From the NCBI RefSeq assembly GCF_000620765.1, contig NZ_JIAK01000004.1:1-64000 (forward strand): a DNA stretch of 64,000 bases. Direction: 5' to 3'. Positions 43,124 through 52,335 of the stretch are shown here, piece by piece. The notes under the pieces are model-generated. The model was not told where the DNA came from and ran no database searches. It saw nothing but the letters and a program-made list of their open reading frames with translations. The translations under genes and the position numbers were made by a program. This stretch comes from Desulfovermiculus halophilus DSM 18834 (GTDB lineage: Bacteria > Desulfobacterota > Desulfovibrionia > Desulfovibrionales > Desulfothermaceae). How positions within the stretch are numbered: the stretch's first letter is position 1; every line of letters begins with the position of its first letter.

Positions 43124-44314
43124 ATGCATACCTGGACGCTTCTTCTGGCCTCCGGCCAAGGCACCCGCATGATCGGACAACGGGGCAGGAAGCAGTTTCT
43201 GTCCTGGAAAGACCGCCCCCTGTACTGGCATTCCGTCCTGGCCCTGGCCTCTGTTCCGTCCCTGCACGGGCTGATCGTCACCTTCCCCCCTGAGGAGACG
43301 GAAACGCGCCAAAAGGAGATGGCCGAGCTTCAGGTCAGGGATGGAGTGGGCCTGGAGTTCGTCGTCTGTCCCGGCGGGGCCTCCAGGCAGGAATCCGTGG
43401 CCAATGCACTCCGCCGTCTGCCCCCTTGCTGCTCCCATGTCCTTATCCACGACGCGGCCCGTCCCTTTGCCCATTCTGCCCTGTTCAGCACAATCATCGA
43501 CGCCCTGGCGGCCGGTGCGTCGGCTGCGGTCCCGGCCCTGCCGGTGACTGATACCATCAAAGAATTCGGGCCGCACCGGGTGCAGACCCTGGACCGCAGC
43601 CGGCTGTACGCGGTCCAGACCCCGCAGGGCTTCGTCCGCACCCTCTTGGATCAGGCCCACGCCCAGGCGGCCGAGCAGGGCTGGGAGGGGACCGACGATG
43701 CTTCCCTTTTGGAGCGCGCCGGCCATCCGGTCCAGCTGGTTCCGGGCCAGACGGAGAACATCAAGATCACCACAGACAAGGACCTGGACATGCTGCAGGA
43801 GGACGCCCCACAAGAGGTCCGGCCCTGTATCGGATGGGGCTACGATGTGCACCGCTTCGGGCCTGGACGGCCCCTGAAGCTGGGGGGGATTCCCATAACC
43901 GGCGGGCTGGAAGTCCAGGCCCATTCCGACGGCGACGTTTTGCTCCACGCCTTGATAGATGCCATCCTGGGCTGTCTTGGCCTGGGAGACATCGGAGATC
44001 ACTTTCCAGACTCCGAGGCCAGCCTGGAGAACATAAGCAGCGGAGTCCTGCTGGCCGAGACCCTGGACATCGCGGCCAGACACGGGCTGCACATCGACCA
44101 CCTGGATGCGACCGTCATCGCCCAGACGCCGAAGCTCGGCCCCTGGAAGGGACAGATCAGGACAAATCTCCAGAACCTCCTCGCCCTGTCCCCGGCCCAG
44201 GTGAACATCAAGGCCACCACCGAGGAAGGCCTGGGGTTTACCGGCAGCAGGCAGGGCATAAAGGCCGTGGCCCAGATAATCGGGCACAGGACGGTCCTGA
44301 ATAAAGGCGGATAA
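43124..44314 (+). CDS. ispDF: Bifunctional IspD/IspF, isoprenoid (MEP pathway) enzyme
   Basis: This fusion of about 396 residues has residues 1-225 as the CDP-ME synthase (LLASGQGTRM, GGASRQESVANAL, HDAARPF, VQTPQGF). The rest is the MEcPP synthase (GWGYDVHRFGPGRPLKLGGIPI, HSDGDVLLHALIDAILG, GDIGDHFPD, TEEGLGFTG) with its zinc ligands. It catalyses steps three and five of the MEP pathway. ATG 43124 starts at the family N-terminus and avoids overlapping rnpB. cysS follows after 71 bp, as in related genomes. Confidence 0.95.
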   Translation: MHTWTLLLASGQGTRMIGQRGRKQFLSWKDRPLYWHSVLALASVPSLHGLIVTFPPEETETRQKEMAELQVRDGVGLEFVVCPGGASRQESVANALRRLPPCCSHVLIHDAARPFAHSALFSTIIDALAAGASAAVPALPVTDTIKEFGPHRVQTLDRSRLYAVQTPQGFVRTLLDQAHAQAAEQGWEGTDDASLLERAGHPVQLVPGQTENIKITTDKDLDMLQEDAPQEVRPCIGWGYDVHRFGPGRPLKLGGIPITGGLEVQAHSDGDVLLHALIDAILGCLGLGDIGDHFPDSEASLENISSGVLLAETLDIAARHGLHIDHLDATVIAQTPKLGPWKGQIRTNLQNLLALSPAQVNIKATTEEGLGFTGSRQGIKAVAQIIGHRTVLNKGG

Positions 44315-44385
44315 CCCTGCACGTACGCGTTCAGCCCGCCTGAACCAATACCCCTGCACACTCTATCAGCACACGAGGACGCTCA

Positions 44386-45846
44386 ATGAAGATCTTCAAT
44401 TCCATCACCCGGAGCAAAGAGGAGTTCATCCCCAAGGAGCAGGGCAAGGTGTCCCTCTATGTCTGCGGGATCACCGCCTACGATTACTGCCATATAGGTC
44501 ATGCCCGGGCGGCAGTCGTCTTTGACGTGCTTGTCCGCTATCTGCGGTTTTGCGGGTATGAGGTGACCTTTGTCCGCAACTTCACCGATGTCGACGACAA
44601 GATCATCAACCGCTCCCGGGAGGAAGGGATCGATTCCCAGGCCGTGGCTGAAAAATACATCCAGGCCTTTTATCAAGACATGGATCGCCTGAACATCCTC
44701 CGGGCTGACCATGAGCCGCGGGCCACAGAGCATATCCAGGACATGCAGGAGGTCATCGCCGCCCTGATCGACAAGGGCCATGCCTATGCCACTTCCGGCG
44801 GGGATGTCTACTTCCGGGTCCGCAGCTTCCCCGGCTACGGCAGCCTTTCAGGGCGGAACATCGAGGAGCTCCAGTCCGGGGCCAGAATCGAACCGGGACA
44901 GGAGAAGGAAGACCCCCTGGACTTCGCCCTGTGGAAGCAGGCCAAGCCCGACGAGCCGGCCTGGCCCAGCCCCTGGGGGGAGGGACGTCCGGGCTGGCAT
45001 ATAGAATGCACAGCCATGAGCCAGAAGTTCATGGATCTGCCCCTGGATATCCACGGCGGAGGCCAGGACCTCATCTTTCCCCATCATGAGAACGAGCGGG
45101 CTCAGAGCATAGCCGCGTCCGGCCGCGATTTCGTCCGCTACTGGATGCACAACGGCTTTGTCCAGGTCAAGAGCGAAAAGATGTCCAAGTCTTTGGGCAA
45201 CTTCGTCACCCTGCGGGACATTTACGCCCACTTCCTGCCCGAGGTCCTCCGCCTGTTCCTGCTCAGCCAGCACTACCGGAGTCCATTGGACTTTTCCTTC
45301 GAGGGCCTGCAGGAGACGGAAAAGGGCCTCAAGCGGGTGTACCAGACCAAGAAGAACCTGGAATCCGCGTTGCCCTCTCTGGAAGGGAACACGGGCCGGG
45401 ACCTGCCTGCCCGGATATCGGAAGAGGTCCAGGCCGCGGCCGGGCAGTGGCAGCAGAGCCTGGAGGACGACCTGAACACTGCCGCGGCCCTGGGCTGCGC
45501 CTTCGGACTGATCCGAACCGCCAACCGCATCCTGGAAGACAAGACCCTGCGCAAGGCAGGGGATGCCGGCCGGGTCTGCCGGGACATCCTGTCCGCCCTG
45601 GACGGCCTGGGATCGGTTCTGGGTCTCTTCGACCAGGACAGCGAGACCTTCCTGAACAGTCTGCGGGCCTCCAGGGCGGACAGGGCCGGCGTTGATCCCC
45701 GGCAGGTTGAGGATCTGATCGCCAGGCGCCAGGAGGCCAGGAAAGCAAAGGACTTCTCCCTGGCGGACGCCCTCCGGGACGAGCTGGTCCAGCTCGGGGT
45801 CTCGGTTCAGGATACGCCCCAGGGCCCGGTCTGGGATCTGGAGTAG
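44386..45846 (+). CDS. cysS: Cysteinyl-tRNA synthetase
   Basis: This 486-residue class I synthetase has a zinc ligand in YVCGITAYDYCHIGHARA (Cys27), HIGH at 36-39, GWHIECTAMS and HGGGQDLIFPHHENERAQS for zinc and cysteine recognition, and the KMSKSLGNF loop. It charges tRNA-Cys. It is complete, and followed after 39 bp by an aminotransferase gene. Confidence 0.98.
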   Translation: MKIFNSITRSKEEFIPKEQGKVSLYVCGITAYDYCHIGHARAAVVFDVLVRYLRFCGYEVTFVRNFTDVDDKIINRSREEGIDSQAVAEKYIQAFYQDMDRLNILRADHEPRATEHIQDMQEVIAALIDKGHAYATSGGDVYFRVRSFPGYGSLSGRNIEELQSGARIEPGQEKEDPLDFALWKQAKPDEPAWPSPWGEGRPGWHIECTAMSQKFMDLPLDIHGGGQDLIFPHHENERAQSIAASGRDFVRYWMHNGFVQVKSEKMSKSLGNFVTLRDIYAHFLPEVLRLFLLSQHYRSPLDFSFEGLQETEKGLKRVYQTKKNLESALPSLEGNTGRDLPARISEEVQAAAGQWQQSLEDDLNTAAALGCAFGLIRTANRILEDKTLRKAGDAGRVCRDILSALDGLGSVLGLFDQDSETFLNSLRASRADRAGVDPRQVEDLIARRQEARKAKDFSLADALRDELVQLGVSVQDTPQGPVWDLE

Positions 45847-45885
45847 ACGCCCGCCCAGGAGCACAAGCACAAGGACGAGGAGAGC

Positions 45886-47025
45886 ATGCAGCCATCCAGC
45901 CGAACACGGGATATCACCCCTTTTCTGGTCATGGACGTCCTGGAGGCGGCCAAAAAGCTGGAAGCGGACGGGGAGCACATCGTGCACCTGGAGATCGGAG
46001 AGCCGGACTTCGATACCCCCCAGTGCATCAAGGACGCAGCCTGCCGGGCCATTGAGACCGGCGAGACCCACTACACCCACAGCCTGGGGCTTCTGGAGCT
46101 GCGAGAAGCCATTTGCGAGGAGACCTGGCAGCGCACCGGACGGCATGTGGATCCGGATCAGGTCATTGTCACCTCCGGCACCTCCCCGGCCATGCTCCTG
46201 TGCTTCGCCACCCTCCTGGAACACCGGGAATCGGTGATCATTTCCGATCCCGGCTACGCCTGCTACGCGAACTTCATCTCCTTTGCCGGGGGAGTTCCCC
46301 TCCCGGTCCCGGTGTATGAGCACAACGGCTTTCAATACACCCGGGAAGATATCTCCAAGGTCCTCCGTCCGGACACCAGGGGGATCATGATCAACTCCCC
46401 GGCCAACCCCACAGGAACCGTTCTGGGAACAGAGCGTCTGCAGGACCTGGCCGGCATGGGGCCGGCCATCATCTCCGACGAGATCTACCAGGGGCTGACC
46501 TACACCGGCCGCTCCCCGTCGATTTTGGAGATCACGGACCAGGCCTTTGTCCTCAACGGTTTCTCCAAGCTCTATGCCATGACCGGCTGGCGGCTGGGCT
46601 ATCTCATCGCCCCCAGGCGCTTCATCCGCGAGATCCAGAAGCTGGCCCAGAACCTGTACATCTGCGCCGGGTCCATCGTCCAATGGGCCGGGCTGGCCGC
46701 CCTGAAGGAGGCGGCGCCGGACGTGGAGCATATGGTCGGCACCTACGATCAGCGCCGCAGGTTCATGATCCGCAGGTTGCGGGAGATCGGGTTCGGGATC
46801 ACCACCGAGCCCACCGGGGCCTTCTACATCCTGGCCAATGCCCGGAACTTCTCCTCCGACTCCTACCGGCTGGCCTTTGACATCCTCCAGCAGGCCAAGG
46901 TCGGGGTCACCCCGGGGGTCGACTTCGGAGCCAACGGCGAAGGCTACCTGCGCTTTTCCTATGCCAACTCTCTGGACAATATCGCCGAGGGCCTGGACCG
47001 GATCGACCGGTACCTGAACGGATAA
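45886..47025 (+). CDS. PLP-dependent class I/II aminotransferase
   Basis: This 379-residue enzyme has VHLEIGEPDFDTPQCIKDA, THSLGLLELREAI, VTSGTSPAMLL, NSPANPTGTVLG, SDEIYQGLTY and the PLP lysine in NGFSKLYAMTGWRLGYL. Its pattern is that of AspC/PatA-like or alanine/aspartate aminotransferases; the exact substrate is unknown. It probably belongs to the cysS transcript and is followed by two terminator-like hairpins. Confidence 0.92.
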   Translation: MQPSSRTRDITPFLVMDVLEAAKKLEADGEHIVHLEIGEPDFDTPQCIKDAACRAIETGETHYTHSLGLLELREAICEETWQRTGRHVDPDQVIVTSGTSPAMLLCFATLLEHRESVIISDPGYACYANFISFAGGVPLPVPVYEHNGFQYTREDISKVLRPDTRGIMINSPANPTGTVLGTERLQDLAGMGPAIISDEIYQGLTYTGRSPSILEITDQAFVLNGFSKLYAMTGWRLGYLIAPRRFIREIQKLAQNLYICAGSIVQWAGLAALKEAAPDVEHMVGTYDQRRRFMIRRLREIGFGITTEPTGAFYILANARNFSSDSYRLAFDILQQAKVGVTPGVDFGANGEGYLRFSYANSLDNIAEGLDRIDRYLNG

Positions 47026-47035
47026 CAACCCCAAG

Positions 47036-47095
47036 GCGCAGGCACGCTTGCGCTAAGAAGCATACAGACGATTTCGATACCTATACCGATCATTG
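47036..47095 (+). repeat. Degenerate fragment of repeat B
   Basis: AAGGCGCAGGCACGCTTGCGCTAA and GATTTCGATACCTATACCGAT match the left-edge hairpin block and the GATNNC array of repeat B, with the middle deleted. Confidence 0.55.
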
Positions 47096-47126
47096 ATGTG
47101 CATCCTGGGGCATTCTTTCTGGGACC

Positions 47127-47190
47127 GCCAGTCACGCGCAGGCGCGTGACTGGCATTCTTTTGATCGCCAGGCTCCAGCCTGGCTCTTTT
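47127..47190 (+). terminator. Two stacked hairpin terminators after the aminotransferase gene
   Basis: GCCAGTCACGCGC/GCGCGTGACTGGC (47127-47154, 13 bp) is followed by ATTCTTTT. Then GCCAGGCT/AGCCTGGC (47167-47184) is followed by TCTTTT. Confidence 0.75.
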
Positions 47191-47229
47191 CCAAAGCTGT
47201 AGCGATAACAACCCGGAGGCAAACCACGG

Positions 47230-47640
47230 ATGTTTGATCCCCTGTTCTCTTTCCACCTCCTGGCCGAGCAGCGGATCGCCGAGGCCGTGGACCAGGGAGA
47301 GCTGGACAACCTGCCGGGGCAAGGCAAGCCTCTGGAGCTGGACGATGATGCCCACCTGCCTCCCGAGACCCGGATGGCCTACCGGATCCTGAAGAATGCC
47401 GGCTACGTGGCCCCGGAGGTTGAGCAGCGCAGAGAAATCGCCAGCATCCGGGAGATGCTCGAGGGATGCGAGGACGAAGAGCTCTGCTACCGTCAGGTCC
47501 AGAAGCTGAACCTCCTGGTGACCCAGCTGAACATGCAGCGCAGGGTTCCGATCAACCTGGAAGCCGAACAGGCCTACTACCGGAAGGTGGTCGGCAAGGT
47601 CCCGGTCCGGAAGCGAAAATCACAAGGAAAGAGCCGATGA
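47230..47640 (+). CDS. DUF1992 (DnaJ-like co-chaperone homolog) protein
   Basis: This 136-residue protein has the DUF1992 signature LAEQRIAEAVDQGELDNLPGQGKPLELDDD and MAYRILKNAGYVAPEVEQRREI. The domain is found alone in bacteria and in the DNAJC28 family of eukaryotes; its bacterial role is unknown. Its stop codon overlaps the sat-cysC start (ATGA), so the two are translationally coupled. Confidence 0.9.
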   Translation: MFDPLFSFHLLAEQRIAEAVDQGELDNLPGQGKPLELDDDAHLPPETRMAYRILKNAGYVAPEVEQRREIASIREMLEGCEDEELCYRQVQKLNLLVTQLNMQRRVPINLEAEQAYYRKVVGKVPVRKRKSQGKSR

Positions 47641-49334
47641 ACGCCTATTCCGAGAGCCTCCTCGTCCACTTCCGACGTGTGGAGCACTTGAAGAAGGAGG
47701 TCGCCGACTCCCCGAGCATCTCCCTGAACGAGCGTCAGGTGTGCGACCTGGAGCTGCTGTGCAACCGGGCCTTCTACCCCCTGACCGGGTTCATGCGCTC
47801 CGAGGAATACAACGCGGTTGTGGATCACGGCCGCCTCCCGGACGGGACCCTATGGCCCATGCCCATCTGCTTGGACCTTCCGGAACACACCGCCGCCCGG
47901 CTCCAGCCTGGTCAGGCCCTGGGGCTGTGCGACGGGGAAGGGTTTCTCCTGGCGGTCATGCACGTCAGGGAGATCTGGGAGCCGGACAAGCGCAAGGAGG
48001 CTGCCCATATCTTCGGCACCGACGACGAGAACCGGCACCCCTCGGTCTACAGTCTCCTGCACCGAGTTCATCCCTATTATGTCGGCGGAGAGATCGAGGG
48101 TCTGCATCCCCCCCTGCACTTTGACTTTCCTGAGCTCCGCCTCCCTCCGTCGGAGACCCACCGCCGGTTCACCCAAATGGGCTGGCGGAATGTCATCGGC
48201 TTCCACACCGAGAAGCCGCTGCACTGCGCGCACAAGGAAATGATCACCCGGGCCGCCCGTCAGGCCGGGGCCAGCATCTTCCTCCAGCCCGAGGTGGGAC
48301 GCCCGTCGCCCCGGGACCTGGAACACTTCACCATGATCCGCTGCTACCAGGCCTTTGTCCGCCGCTTCCCCCAGACCATGATCATGCTCGGACTCCTGCC
48401 CTATGCCTCGCGCAAGGCCGGTCCCAGGGAAGCCCTGCTTCAGGCCATTATCCGCAAGAACTACGGATGCACGCACTTCATCGTGGCCCCGGACCAGGCC
48501 GACCCCTATGTGCACGAGACCAACGAGCACCTCTTCTATCCCGCTGGGCAGGCCCAGGAGATGGTGGCCGAGCACAGCGGGGAGATAGGGATCCAGGCCG
48601 TGCCCCTGGAGCCCATGGTCTATGTGGAGGACAAGGCCCAGTACCTGCCCGAGGCCCAGGTCGGCCCGGACATGGTCACCAAGCGCATCTCCTCGGTAGA
48701 GCTGCGGCGAAGGCTGGAGTTCGACCTCCCGGTCCCGGAATGGTTCTCCTATCCAGAGGTCGTCGCCGAGCTGAAGAAGACCTATCCCCCCAGGCACAAG
48801 CAGGGCTTCACAGTGTTTCTGACCGGACTCTCCGGGTCCGGGAAATCCACCCTGGCCCGCATCCTGTACGTCAAGTTCATGGAGCTCCGGGACCGGCCGG
48901 TGACCCTCCTGGACGGGGACATCGTCCGCACCCATCTCTCCAGCGAGCTCTCCTTTTCCAAACAGGACCGGGAGATCAATGTCCGGCGCATCGGATACGT
49001 GGCCAGCGAGATCACCAAGAACCGGGGGATTGCCATCTGCGCCCCCATCGCCCCCTACGAAGAATCCCGTCGTTACAACCGGGAGCTGATCAGCCAGTAC
49101 GGGGGCTACATCGAGATCTACATGAACACTCCCCTGGAGGTGTGCGAACAGCGGGACCGCAAGGGACTGTACGCCAAGGCCCGGCAGGGTCTGATCCAGG
49201 GCGTGACCGGAGTGGACGACCCCTATGTCCCCCCCGCAAACCCGGACCTGACCATTGATACCAGCCAAGCCACTCCGGCCGAGGCAGTCCAGGAGGTCCT
49301 GCTCTACCTCTCGGAGCAGGGATATCTGCGGTGA
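47637..49334 (+). CDS. Fused sulfate adenylyltransferase-like / adenylylsulfate kinase
   Basis: This 565-residue protein has residues 1-385 like ATP sulfurylase (PLTGFMRSEEYNAVVDHGRL, YVGGEIEGL, FLQPEVGRP) and residues 390-565 as APS kinase with P-loop GLSGSGKST, LLDGDIVRTHLSSELSFSKQDR, RRIGYVASEI and CAPIAPYEESRR. The fusion should convert sulfate to PAPS. However, the ATP/sulfate motif QTRN-P-x-H-x-x-H is HTEKPLHCAH (190-199): the two histidines remain, but Gln, Arg and Asn are replaced. The sulfurylase half may therefore be altered or inactive, while the kinase half looks competent. It is unlikely to be the main dissimilatory Sat. Confidence 0.88.
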   Translation: MNAYSESLLVHFRRVEHLKKEVADSPSISLNERQVCDLELLCNRAFYPLTGFMRSEEYNAVVDHGRLPDGTLWPMPICLDLPEHTAARLQPGQALGLCDGEGFLLAVMHVREIWEPDKRKEAAHIFGTDDENRHPSVYSLLHRVHPYYVGGEIEGLHPPLHFDFPELRLPPSETHRRFTQMGWRNVIGFHTEKPLHCAHKEMITRAARQAGASIFLQPEVGRPSPRDLEHFTMIRCYQAFVRRFPQTMIMLGLLPYASRKAGPREALLQAIIRKNYGCTHFIVAPDQADPYVHETNEHLFYPAGQAQEMVAEHSGEIGIQAVPLEPMVYVEDKAQYLPEAQVGPDMVTKRISSVELRRRLEFDLPVPEWFSYPEVVAELKKTYPPRHKQGFTVFLTGLSGSGKSTLARILYVKFMELRDRPVTLLDGDIVRTHLSSELSFSKQDREINVRRIGYVASEITKNRGIAICAPIAPYEESRRYNRELISQYGGYIEIYMNTPLEVCEQRDRKGLYAKARQGLIQGVTGVDDPYVPPANPDLTIDTSQATPAEAVQEVLLYLSEQGYLR

Positions 49335-49356
49335 TCCGGCCTCCAGGCCCTGAAGA

Positions 49357-49386
49357 TTGACACCTCCCGGGCAGATTGGCTATCGT
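49357..49386 (+). promoter_or_regulatory. Promoter of the tRNA-Ser gene
   Basis: TTGACA (49357-49362), an 18-nt spacer and TATCGT (49381-49386), 12 nt before the tRNA. The -10 is poor, the -35 perfect. Confidence 0.55.
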
Positions 49387-49397
49387 GATTCGGTTTC

Positions 49398-49487
49398 GGA
49401 GAGGTGGCCGAGTGGCTAAAGGCGGTAGTCTTGAAAACTACTGAGGGTTGACGCCCTCCGGGGGTTCGAATCCCTCCCTCTCCGCCA
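49398..49487 (+). tRNA. tRNA-Ser (anticodon UGA)
   Basis: This 90-nt tRNA has a long variable arm, acceptor GGAGAGG/CCTCTCC, anticodon loop CTTGAAA (UGA), T-loop GTTCGAATC and an encoded CCA. It is a class II tRNA, as expected for serine. Confidence 0.96.
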
Positions 49488-49498
49488 TGGACACTGAC

Positions 49499-49537
49499 AG
49501 GCCGCCGGGGCGCCCGCGCCCCAGTGGCCTTTTTTTC
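49499..49537 (+). terminator. Rho-independent terminator after tRNA-Ser
   Basis: AGGCC/GGCCT encloses GGGGCGC/GCGCCCC and is followed by a run of seven to eight T. Confidence 0.85.
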
Positions 49538-49619
49538 AAATCATGACCCTCAGCTCCGGCATCCGCCCTGAACCATCCGCCGCGCACCGCGATTTGCGGG
49601 CCGGCCCCGGAGAGAGCCC

Positions 49620-51056
49620 ATGACCGACGACTCTTCCCGCTCTGCAGCAGACAGGACCGGATACAGCCGCTGTCAGGCCATCATCCTGGCCGGCGGCTCA
49701 GGCACCAGGCTGTGGCCCCTGTCCCGGACCCAGCTTCCGAAGCAGTTCTTGAGCCTGAATGGAGATGCGACCCTTCTGCAGCAGACCATCTCCCGGGTCA
49801 TGCATATCCTTCCCCCTCAGCGCATCTGGATCGTAACCAACGAAGAGCACGTCTTTGAGGTCAGCAAGCAGGTCCAGGACATGGATCCCGATCTGTCGAA
49901 GCAGATCATCAGCGAGCCCGTGGGCCGGAACACCCTGCCGGCCATCGTCCTGGGGGTGGACCGCATCCAGGAGCAGGACGAGCAGGCCTTGGTGGCGGTT
50001 TTGCCCTCAGATCACTTGATCCACAACCAGGCGAAGTGGGGGGAATGCATGGCCAAGGCCTGCGGCCTGGCCGCCCAGGAATGGTTCGTCACCTTCGGGA
50101 TTACTCCGACCAGTCCGGAGACCGGCTACGGATACATCGCCCGGGGGCGGGATCTGGGTCAGGGCTGCTGCCAGGTCCAGCGGTTCATCGAGAAGCCCGA
50201 TCTGAGCACGGCCCAAAGCTTTCTGGAACAAGGCGGTTACTTCTGGAACAGCGGGATGTTCGTCTTTTCCCTGCCCGCCTTTCTCCAGGCCCTGCAGGAC
50301 CTGCAGCCCGACTACTGGCAGTGGTGGCAGACCAGGGCGGAGCAGCCCTTGACCCGCTCCTATTCCAGACTGCCCAGCCAATCCGTGGACTACGGGATCA
50401 TGGAAAAGGTGGACAAGCAGGCCGTCGTGCCCTCCGACTTCGGCTGGGACGACCTGGGCAACTGGGAAGCGGTCTACCGGCTGGGGGCCAAGGACAGCTC
50501 CGGGTGCGTATCCCGGGGGGATGTCCTGGCCCAGGACTGCCGGGACAGCCTGTTCTTCTCCCAGGGCGGAAAGCTGGCGGTGACCGGCATGGACCGGACC
50601 ATCGTGGTCCAGACCAGGGACGCCACCCTGGTCTGCCCCATCGATCAGGTCCAGTCGGTAAAGAACCTGGTCACCAGCCTGAAGCAGGAAGGCAGCCATC
50701 TGGTGGAGGCCCATGTCACCGTCCACCGCCCCTGGGGCAGCTACACGGTGCTGGAGGAAGGGCGATTTCACAAGATCAAGCGCATCTCACTCCATCCCGG
50801 CGCAGAGATGAGCATCCAGATGCACCATCACCGCAGCGAGCACTGGGTAATCATCCAGGGCACGGCCAAGGTCCGGCTCATGGATCAGGAGCTCTTTTGC
50901 GCTGAGAATCAGACCGTGGACATTCCGCAGGCCACTGTCCACCAATTGACCAATCCGGGCAAGATCCCGGTAGAGATCATTGAAATTCAAAGCGGCAGCT
51001 ACCTGGAAGAAGACGATATCGTCCGCTTTGACCAATGGCCGGAACCACAAGCCTAA
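49620..51056 (+). CDS. manC: Mannose-1-phosphate guanylyltransferase / mannose-6-phosphate isomerase
   Basis: This 478-residue bifunctional type II enzyme has an N-terminal nucleotidyltransferase with ILAGGSGTRLWPLSRTQLPKQFL and FVEKP-like FIEKPDL. Its C-terminal cupin isomerase has HRPWGSYTVLEEG, MSIQMHHHRSEHWVIIQGTAKV and IPQATVHQLTNPG. It provides GDP-mannose for polysaccharides and compatible solutes. GGAGAGAG precedes the ATG. The aminopeptidase gene begins 15 bp downstream. Confidence 0.95.
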   Translation: MTDDSSRSAADRTGYSRCQAIILAGGSGTRLWPLSRTQLPKQFLSLNGDATLLQQTISRVMHILPPQRIWIVTNEEHVFEVSKQVQDMDPDLSKQIISEPVGRNTLPAIVLGVDRIQEQDEQALVAVLPSDHLIHNQAKWGECMAKACGLAAQEWFVTFGITPTSPETGYGYIARGRDLGQGCCQVQRFIEKPDLSTAQSFLEQGGYFWNSGMFVFSLPAFLQALQDLQPDYWQWWQTRAEQPLTRSYSRLPSQSVDYGIMEKVDKQAVVPSDFGWDDLGNWEAVYRLGAKDSSGCVSRGDVLAQDCRDSLFFSQGGKLAVTGMDRTIVVQTRDATLVCPIDQVQSVKNLVTSLKQEGSHLVEAHVTVHRPWGSYTVLEEGRFHKIKRISLHPGAEMSIQMHHHRSEHWVIIQGTAKVRLMDQELFCAENQTVDIPQATVHQLTNPGKIPVEIIEIQSGSYLEEDDIVRFDQWPEPQA

Positions 51057-51070
51057 GGACGCCCTGCTTC

Positions 51071-52270
51071 ATGTTGACCACCGACCAGCTCCAAAAGTAC
51101 GCCGATGTTCTGCTCTGGGGAATGCGCACCGCCAGAAAGCCCGGTTTTTCCCCCCAGGACATCGTCCTGATCCGCTACGATTTCCCGGCCAGACCCCTGG
51201 CCGAGATCCTCTTTGAAAAGCTTATCGCCCGGAACCTGCATCCAGTCCACCGGCTGACCGGCTCCCCGGCCATGGAGCACGCCTTGTTCGCCCAGGGCGA
51301 CAGCCGGCAGATCTCCTTCATTCCTCCTGGAGAAGAGGAGCTCATGCATCATCTCAACGGGTGCATCTCCCTTTTGGCCCCGGAATCCCTGACCCACCTC
51401 CAGGATGTGGACCCGGAGCGGATCGGGACCTCTGTCCTGGCCCGGAAGAGACTGCGGGACATCCTTGATCAGCGGGAAAATCAAGGGCTGTTCGGATGGA
51501 CCCTGGGCCTGCTGGCCACTCCCGAGCTGGCCCGCAATGCAGGCATTTCCCAGGAGGACTACTGGAATCAGATCATCCAGGCCTGCTACCTGGATCATCC
51601 GGATCCGACGGCCAAATGGCAGGAGATATTCGAAGAGGCCGGCGGGATCAAGAACGCCCTCAACTCCCTGGACATAGAAGAGCTGCATCTGGAGTCCGCT
51701 CATTGCGACCTGACCGTCACTCCCGGCCAAGACCGGCAATGGGTGGGCGTGTCCGGGCACAACATCCCCAGCTTTGAGCTCTTCACCTCTCCGGACTGGC
51801 GGGGGACCTCGGGGGTGTACTACATGGACCAGCCCACCTACCGCAACGGGAACCTGGTCACCGGTCTGCGCCTGGAGTTCAAGGAAGGCCGGGTGGTCTC
51901 GGCCCAAGCCGAGCAGGGGGAGGCCTTCGTCCACAAGCAGCTGCAGCTGGATCAGAACGCGGACAAGATCGGGGAGTTCTCCCTGACCGACAAGAGATTC
52001 TCGCGCATCGACACCTTCATGGCCCATACCTTGTTCGACGAGAACTTCGGCGGCGACCACGGCAACTGCCACATCGCCCTTGGCGCATCCTACGCCGAGA
52101 CCTACGCTCCCGGGGCCGGACAGCTGACGGACAGCATCAAGTCCAGCCTCGGCTTCAACGACTCCGCCCTGCACTGGGACCTGGTGAACATCGAGCCCAA
52201 GAGGGTCCAGGCCAAGCTGCGCTCCGGGGAGCGGCAGACCATCTATGAAGACGGGATCTTTGTCCTGTAG
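51071..52270 (+). CDS. M29-family metalloaminopeptidase
   Basis: This protein of about 399 residues is of the aminopeptidase T/S (PepS) family. The C-terminal half carries likely metal ligands in NIPSFELFTSPD, KIGEFSLTD, THTLFDENFGG-like AHTLFDENFGGDHGNCHIALGASY and the conserved SDIHWD-like ALHWDLV. It removes N-terminal residues from peptides in the cytoplasm. ATG 51071 starts at the family N-terminus, although its AAGGA is a little distant (about 11 nt). Confidence 0.9.
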   Translation: MLTTDQLQKYADVLLWGMRTARKPGFSPQDIVLIRYDFPARPLAEILFEKLIARNLHPVHRLTGSPAMEHALFAQGDSRQISFIPPGEEELMHHLNGCISLLAPESLTHLQDVDPERIGTSVLARKRLRDILDQRENQGLFGWTLGLLATPELARNAGISQEDYWNQIIQACYLDHPDPTAKWQEIFEEAGGIKNALNSLDIEELHLESAHCDLTVTPGQDRQWVGVSGHNIPSFELFTSPDWRGTSGVYYMDQPTYRNGNLVTGLRLEFKEGRVVSAQAEQGEAFVHKQLQLDQNADKIGEFSLTDKRFSRIDTFMAHTLFDENFGGDHGNCHIALGASYAETYAPGAGQLTDSIKSSLGFNDSALHWDLVNIEPKRVQAKLRSGERQTIYEDGIFVL

Positions 52271-52335
52271 GGGATTGCGCCCAGTAAACCTCAGATCCGG
52301 CACCTGCGAGTGACCGTGCGATACCCGGCCCTGCT

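Noticed and set aside
44848-47034. A 728-codon minus-strand frame opposite cysS and the aminotransferase
   Set aside because: It spans two conserved genes plus their gap, with no ribosome site or domain; a codon-bias shadow.
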